Assembly: GCA_044432725.1 (NCBI GenBank)
Contig: JAWXUL010000003.1
Coordinates: forward strand, 1 to 64,000
Length of the DNA stretch: 64,000 bases
Direction: 5' to 3'
From: JAWXUK01 sp044432725
GTDB taxonomy: Bacteria; Bacillota; Clostridia; Oscillospirales; Oscillospiraceae
Shown here: one piece after another, positions 59,641-64,000 of the stretch
How the letters are laid out: every line of letters begins with the position of its first letter
Numbering within the stretch: the first letter of the stretch is position 1
The notes under the pieces: generated by a model
Told to the model about the DNA's origin: nothing
Databases searched by the model: none
What the model saw: only the letters and a program-made list of their open reading frames with translations
Position numbers and translations under genes: made by a program

Positions 59641-61032
59641 TTACATGGGTACCACATATTTCACAAGGAACAAAGCAGTAATCACCCAAGTAGCTGGTTT
59701 AATTTCTTTCATTTTTCCTGTGCAAGCCTTGATGATCACATAAGAGATTAAGCCAAAACCAATCCCGTTGGCAATACTATAAGTAAGTGGCATCATGGCG
59801 ATGGTCAAAAAGGCAGGGAGTCCTTCTGAAATATCATCAAGCTCTACCTTCCCAATGGAAGTAATCATCAAATAACCCACATAAATCAGTGCTGGTGCTG
59901 TAGCACAGGCTGGAACCAAACCAATAAAGGGAGCAAAGACAAGTGCCACCAAAAACAAAGCCCCTGTGACTAAACTGGTCATCCCAGTTTTACCACCTTC
60001 ATACACTCCAGCTGCAGACTCCACATAAGTGGTCACAGTGGATGTTCCCAAACAAGCCCCCGCAGTGGTGGCAATGGCATCGCACATCAATGCCTTTCTC
60101 ATGGCTGGCATTTGTCCGTCTTTGTCTAGCAAATTTGCCTTGGAAGCTGTGCCGATAAAGGTCCCAATGGAATCAAACATATCCACCAAAGACATGGACA
60201 CAATCAACACGAACAAAGAAGATAATGTGGCTGTCACATTCCCACTTGCAAAAATGGAAACGAAGTCCATTTTGAACAAAGAGACATCCATAAAGTTTTG
60301 CCCTTGTGTGGCAATATTCATAGAGAAATCAGAAGGCATCACAGAATGTCCCACAAGATAAGATAAGACAGTGGTTGCCACAATCGAAATTAAAATAGCA
60401 CCATTGATTTTCAAACAGCTTAAAACTGCCAAAAGCATCAAACCAAACAAGGCTAGCGCAGCAGAGGCACTGGCGGCATAATCAGTGAAATTCACCAAAT
60501 CCACCAAAGTAGCTGGACTAGATACCACAATGCCAGCATTTTGCAATCCTAAGAAAGCAATGAAAAACCCAATCCCAGCACTGATAGAAAGCTTGATATT
60601 GTTGGGAATGGCTGAAATAATTTGTTCACGCAAGCCCAAAACAGTGATGACAATGAAAATAATACCAGAAATCAGCACCAAACAAAGTGCCATTTGATAT
60701 TGTTTCACAAGATCCATCTCTGGATCCCCAGCCATAGCAGCAAGAGCTGGCATAGCTGTAAAGGCAAAGAGTGCATTCAAGCCCATGCCTGGGGCTTGCG
60801 CAAAAGGAAGATTTGCCAGAAATGCCATCAGCAATGTGCCTATGGCAGCTGAAATACAGGTGGCGAAAAAGACACCATCAAAAATTTGTTCATTTCCATA
60901 GCTGAGCATAGCTGGATTGACAAAAATAATGTATGCCATGGCGAAGAACGTGGTAAAACCAGCATAAACCTCGGTTTTTACCGTTGAACCTCTCTCTGTT
61001 AAGTGAAATGTTTTTTCTAATTTACTTACCAT
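59641..61032 (-). CDS. NCS2/AzgA-type purine (adenine/hypoxanthine/guanine) permease
   Basis: 463 residues from ATG 61032 (AAAGGAGGAAATTCAT upstream; a longer frame to 61107 lacks a ribosome site). Purine:H+ symporter with 12-14 membrane segments. The AzgA family signature is visible (GFTTFFAMAYIIFVNPAML and AQAPGMGLNALFAF). Downstream of adenine deaminase and separated by 109 bp holding 14-bp repeats and a hairpin. Together they take up and deaminate adenine. Confidence 0.9.
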   Translation of the reverse strand: MVSKLEKTFHLTERGSTVKTEVYAGFTTFFAMAYIIFVNPAMLSYGNEQIFDGVFFATCISAAIGTLLMAFLANLPFAQAPGMGLNALFAFTAMPALAAMAGDPEMDLVKQYQMALCLVLISGIIFIVITVLGLREQIISAIPNNIKLSISAGIGFFIAFLGLQNAGIVVSSPATLVDLVNFTDYAASASAALALFGLMLLAVLSCLKINGAILISIVATTVLSYLVGHSVMPSDFSMNIATQGQNFMDVSLFKMDFVSIFASGNVTATLSSLFVLIVSMSLVDMFDSIGTFIGTASKANLLDKDGQMPAMRKALMCDAIATTAGACLGTSTVTTYVESAAGVYEGGKTGMTSLVTGALFLVALVFAPFIGLVPACATAPALIYVGYLMITSIGKVELDDISEGLPAFLTIAMMPLTYSIANGIGFGLISYVIIKACTGKMKEIKPATWVITALFLVKYVVPM

Positions 61033-61048
61033 ATGAATTTCCTCCTTT

Positions 61049-61090
61049 ACATAACGAGCGAACAATAGCGAACGGACGATAACGAACGGA
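61049..61090 (-). repeat. Three tandem 14-bp repeats before the permease
   Basis: Minus-strand units TCCGTTCGTTATCG (61077-61090), TCCGTTCGCTATTG (61063-61076) and TTCGCTCGTTATGT (61049-61062), ending next to the ribosome site of the permease gene. Confidence 0.75.
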
Positions 61091-61096
61091 CGGAAA

Positions 61097-61132
61097 CTCT
61101 GAATCATTCCAGTAATGAAGAATTATTCAGAG
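61097..61132 (-). other. Intercistronic hairpin between adenine deaminase and permease genes
   Basis: CTCTGAATCATTC pairs with GAATTATTCAGAG (one mismatch). It sits just after the deaminase stop with no T-run, so likely an mRNA stability or processing site. Confidence 0.5.
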
Positions 61133-61141
61133 ATCCCATTT

Positions 61142-62842
61142 CTACATAGATAGATACTCTCCTGAAATCACATCATAAACCCCTCTGGTGGTCAAACGCA
61201 AGGTGGGAATCACAGGCAAACTTAAAAAGGATAAGGTCATAAAAGGGTCATTCTCTGGAGAAACCCCTTGGGCATAAGCGACCTGTTTTGCCTCTTCAAG
61301 CTGCGTTGTCACCTGTGACACACTTTCTTTGCTCATAATCCCAGCCACTGGCAAAGGCAAAAGGGCCTTCACAACACCTTGATTCACCACGACAATCCCT
61401 CCCTGCATGGAAATCAAGGCATTCACAGCCACAGACATATCTTCTTCTGTCACACCCACAACAATAATATTATGGGAGTCATGGGCAATACTACTGGCAA
61501 TGGCTCCTTCTTTCAAGCCATAGCCTTTCAAAAATCCAATGCCTCGATGCCCTGTCTGGCGATGTCTTTCTAATACAGATATTTTCAAAATATCCTTCTC
61601 CACATCCACCTCTTTGGCTAAATTACAATGAGTGGTTAAAATTTCCCCTGGCACAATCCCAAGGACACCACATTCCTTTATATTGATAAAATCTTCTGGG
61701 GCAGTGGGGGAAAGTTTGACTGTGTTTTCTGCCTTAGCAAGCAGTTCAGGAGAAATTTGGTTTGGCACAGCTGGCAATACCTCTTTCCCATTGCTGTTAT
61801 AAACCAATTCACCTTTTTTATACACAGACTCTACTTTAAAATCAGTAAGATTGTTCACAATGATCATATCTGCAATATAATTCGATGCAATGGCACCTTT
61901 TTCCTTCATCCCAAAATAGCAAGCAGGACTAAAAGTCGCCGCTTTCACAGCCAACACAGGGTCAACGCCCAAGGAAACTGCCTTTCGTAAAATCATATCT
62001 ATGTGACCTGATTCCACCAAATGATTGGGATGTTTGTCATCTGTACAGAACATACAACGATGCACTGTCTGTGGGGTAATCACAGGGGCAAGAGCATCCA
62101 AATTCCGTGCAGCAGTCCCCTCTCTGATCATGATATGCTGACCAAAGCGAAGTTTTTCCTTCGCCTCCCATAAATGGACACACTCGTGGTCAGATGCAAT
62201 GCCAGCTGCAATATATGCCTGCAAAGAGCGTCCTGTCAGAAAAGGCGCATGACCATCAATGACACCACCTGTTTCCTGTGCACCATAAATTTTATTCATG
62301 GTGCCTTCTTCCCCTGAGATCACACTAGGGTAATCCATCATCTCTGCCAAGCCCAAAACCCTAGGATTCTGGTAAAAGGGCTTCAAATCTTCTGCGTGTA
62401 ACTGGGCACCAGACTCGTCCACTGAAGAGGCGGGCACGCAAGAAGGCAACATAATCGCCACATCCACAGCAATATTTTCTGTGGCTTCTAACATCAGCTT
62501 AATCCCGTCTGTCCCCATCACATTGGCAATTTCATGGGGATCTGCCACCACTGTGGTGGTCCCGTGGCACAAAACCCCTCTGGCAAATTCTTCTGGCATC
62601 ACAAGAGAACTTTCTAAGTGGATATGACTGTCAATCAAGCCAGGGAGCAAAAATCTGCCAGCCACATTGACTTCAGTTTCCCCTTTGTAAGAGCCTATGC
62701 CCACGATATATCCCTGATAAATTGCCACATCACCATGATCAATCTCACCATTAAACACATTGACAAAGCTGGCATTTTTCATCACCAAATCAGCCAGACG
62801 TTTTCCCTTTGCTACTTCAATCGCTTCTGCTAAATTTCTCAT
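61142..62842 (-). CDS. ade: Adenine deaminase
   Basis: 566 residues from ATG 62842 (GGGGAGAAACAAGT upstream). Converts adenine to hypoxanthine and ammonia. Amidohydrolase fold with metal motif DSHIHLESS, GTTTVVADPHEIANV and the C-terminal GVTEEDMSVAVNALI. First gene of a two-gene purine salvage operon with the permease. No purine riboswitch is seen in its leader. Confidence 0.95.
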   Translation of the reverse strand: MRNLAEAIEVAKGKRLADLVMKNASFVNVFNGEIDHGDVAIYQGYIVGIGSYKGETEVNVAGRFLLPGLIDSHIHLESSLVMPEEFARGVLCHGTTTVVADPHEIANVMGTDGIKLMLEATENIAVDVAIMLPSCVPASSVDESGAQLHAEDLKPFYQNPRVLGLAEMMDYPSVISGEEGTMNKIYGAQETGGVIDGHAPFLTGRSLQAYIAAGIASDHECVHLWEAKEKLRFGQHIMIREGTAARNLDALAPVITPQTVHRCMFCTDDKHPNHLVESGHIDMILRKAVSLGVDPVLAVKAATFSPACYFGMKEKGAIASNYIADMIIVNNLTDFKVESVYKKGELVYNSNGKEVLPAVPNQISPELLAKAENTVKLSPTAPEDFINIKECGVLGIVPGEILTTHCNLAKEVDVEKDILKISVLERHRQTGHRGIGFLKGYGLKEGAIASSIAHDSHNIIVVGVTEEDMSVAVNALISMQGGIVVVNQGVVKALLPLPVAGIMSKESVSQVTTQLEEAKQVAYAQGVSPENDPFMTLSFLSLPVIPTLRLTTRGVYDVISGEYLSM

Positions 62843-62895
62843 ACTTGTTTCTCCCCTTATCAATCAAAGATGTTGCCTCATTCTTGCAAAATAGC

Positions 62896-63042
62896 CTAAT
62901 ATCCCTCTCTGATCAGAGTCCTTGGTTTTATTAAGAACGAGTCAAATGGTAATGCCCATGGTCCTATCGCAACTTGCTCCTCTGTGATATTTCTGGAAAC
63001 AATATCCTTGATTTTCCTTGGATAAGCAAGTGAACTGACCAA
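62896..63042 (-). CDS. Candidate 48-residue leader ORF before adenine deaminase
   Basis: TTG 63042 to TAG 62896, in the transcript leader, about 8 nt after the predicted start of transcription and without a ribosome site. The frame reads protein-like (SLAYPRKIKDIVSRNITEEQ, then GPWALPFDSFLIKPR). Could be a leader peptide, the remnant of a lost gene, or chance. Confidence 0.2.
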   Translation of the reverse strand: MVSSLAYPRKIKDIVSRNITEEQVAIGPWALPFDSFLIKPRTLIREGY

Positions 63043-63056
63043 ATTTTATTATCTAT

Positions 63057-63085
63057 AGTATACCACAGTTGACCCATAAACACAA
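63057..63085 (-). promoter_or_regulatory. Promoter of the adenine deaminase / permease operon
   Basis: TTGTGT (63080-63085), 17 nt, TATACT (63057-63062) with an extended -10 TGG before it. The leader is about 210 nt. The rest of the 579-bp gap 62843-63421 holds no supported gene besides the candidate leader ORF. Confidence 0.6.
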
Positions 63086-63230
63086 GTTTTTTTTACCTTA
63101 AATTTGTAAATTTAAATCTGCGCTGAAACAAAAACGCCCCACCAATCTCTTTGGACAGCGACAAATTTCATAGACAAAAATTTTCCAAATGTGTCATAAT
63201 AAGAAAAAAAACTTTTGTTCTTTCCATCAC

Positions 63231-63244
63231 TTGAAAGCTTTCAA
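63231..63244. other. Perfect 14-bp palindrome TTGAAAGCTTTCAA
   Basis: In the gap between the adenine deaminase leader and spoIVB. It may be an operator, but no promoter sits close by. Confidence 0.3.
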
Positions 63245-63421
63245 AAATCTTCCTGTCAAAGTATGCACTGACAAGGAAAAAAAGCCCTGATTTATTTTCA
63301 GTGAAAATCTGATACTAGATGTACACGACAAAAATTTTTTGTGGTGAATTTCATACTCTTTCTATTGAAAAACAACAGTGAAATGATGGAACGAGTATCA
63401 TAATGACAAGGAGTGGATTTG

Positions 63422-64000
63422 TTGGGGAAGTATGGAAGGATTTTGTTTTGTACCCTCTTATTATCAACGATGATTTCAGGGGTACAAGCAGCAGAACTAC
63501 CAAAACAAGTGGTTCCATTGGGGAGAGCTGTGGGAATCAAGCTTTTTTCTGATGGTGTTGTGGTGGTAGGAATGTCCCCTGTGGAAACCATCGAGGGACA
63601 GTTGCAACCAGCCAAAGAAGCAGGACTAAAAGTGGGGGACATTGTGACCAAAATCAATGGAACAGAGGTAGACACCATTGAGAATGTCCAAGAAATTTTG
63701 GAAGAGGCACAAGATAACCCTCTTGCTCTGGCAGTGGTAAGAAGTGGCAAGGAATTGCAAATCACAGCTGTAGCTGTGGAAACCCCAGAGGGGGAGCACA
63801 AACTAGGCTTATGGCTTCGGGATTCCATGGCTGGCATTGGTACACTCACCTTTTATGACCCGGATACCCAAGTATATGGTGCTTTGGGGCATGGGGTGAA
63901 TGATGTGGACACAGCACAGCTGATGCCCTTGGAATCAGGGGCAATTTTATTTGCAGAGGTGGCAGATGTGCGAAAGGGACTCTCTGGCAGTCCTGGCGAA
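63422..64000 (+). CDS. spoIVB: SpoIVB sporulation peptidase, 3' end outside window
   Basis: Open from TTG 63422 (AAGGAG 8 nt upstream; TTG 63419 is an alternative) to the window end, 193 codons seen. N-terminal membrane segment (about 7-23), PDZ domain (about 45-120; SPVETIEGQLQPAKEAGLKVGD), then the start of the S55 serine protease domain with IGTLTFYDPDTQVYGALGHGV, where His157 is the expected catalytic histidine, and KGLSGSPGE. In Bacillus it signals from the forespore to activate pro-sigma-K processing. Its presence argues for endospore formation. Confidence 0.93.
   Translation, partial: MGKYGRILFCTLLLSTMISGVQAAELPKQVVPLGRAVGIKLFSDGVVVVGMSPVETIEGQLQPAKEAGLKVGDIVTKINGTEVDTIENVQEILEEAQDNPLALAVVRSGKELQITAVAVETPEGEHKLGLWLRDSMAGIGTLTFYDPDTQVYGALGHGVNDVDTAQLMPLESGAILFAEVADVRKGLSGSPGE

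Noticed and set aside
62843..63056. Purine riboswitch before adenine deaminase
   Set aside because: No three-way junction with the conserved TATA/TTTCTACC and GCCGTAAA-type loops was found.
63298..63849. Minus-strand open frame of 183 codons at the right end
   Set aside because: It is opposite the spoIVB coding sequence, whose PDZ and protease motifs are certain.

Overview
The window reads as a chromosomal segment from an anaerobic, endospore-forming Firmicute of the class Clostridia. Evidence: a SpoIVB sporulation protease starts at the right edge, FeoA/FeoB import ferrous iron, a biotin-dependent Na+-pumping decarboxylase is encoded, ribosome binding sites are strong AGGAGG-type with frequent TTG/GTG starts, an S-layer (SLH) protein is present, and a SAM-I riboswitch controls metK. 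The exact genus cannot be fixed from sequence reading alone. No CRISPR array, prophage, transposase or plasmid function was seen.

Layout, left to right. 1-3.3 kb: SLH surface protein (cut by the window edge) and feoAB, all on the minus strand. 3.6-8.9 kb: a chemoreceptor, a YhcH/ROK-kinase sugar pair, and a zinc-ribbon membrane protein. 9-16.6 kb: membrane acyltransferase and phosphoesterase, a LacA-type acetyltransferase, two GGDEF proteins and MgtE. 17-25.7 kb: a second chemoreceptor, tRNA-Arg, two unknown exported/membrane proteins, a CheY, a GGDEF-EAL protein with two small upstream genes, and an SDR dehydrogenase. 25.8-45.9 kb: one long minus-strand type IV pilus (T4P) locus, in transcription order metK, pilB, pilT, pilC, pilA, pilD, a pilM-pilN fusion, pilO, four minor-pilin-like genes including a 1,056-residue PilX-like protein, and a 1,153-residue DUF5057 exported protein. 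46-47.8 kb: biotin carrier, gamma and beta subunits of the Na+ decarboxylase. 48.2-52.6 kb: AraC regulator, lipoprotein and two-component system. 52.6-59.5 kb: housekeeping run DUF1385, prmC, recA, recX, rimO, pgsA, rpoN. 59.6-62.8 kb: purine permease and adenine deaminase. 63.4 kb to the end: spoIVB.

How it fits together. Surface motility and c-di-GMP dominate: a complete T4P machine whose PilB carries an MshEN-like (potential c-di-GMP-binding) N-terminus lies in the same window as two probable diguanylate cyclases, one probable phosphodiesterase, two chemoreceptors and a CheY. The T4P locus follows metK by only 32 bp, so it may share the SAM-riboswitch-controlled transcript, while the major pilin gene has its own array of three tandemly duplicated promoters.

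The least expected signals are non-coding: (i) the triplicated ~102-bp promoter unit in front of pilA; (ii) a run of six to seven adjacent near-perfect hairpins in the metK leader upstream of the SAM riboswitch; (iii) a 157-bp dispersed repeat whose two copies both sit just upstream of a minus-strand promoter (feoA and the Na+ pump) and share an open 32-codon frame; (iv) a G-rich spacer able to form a two-tier G-quadruplex in the Na+ pump promoter.
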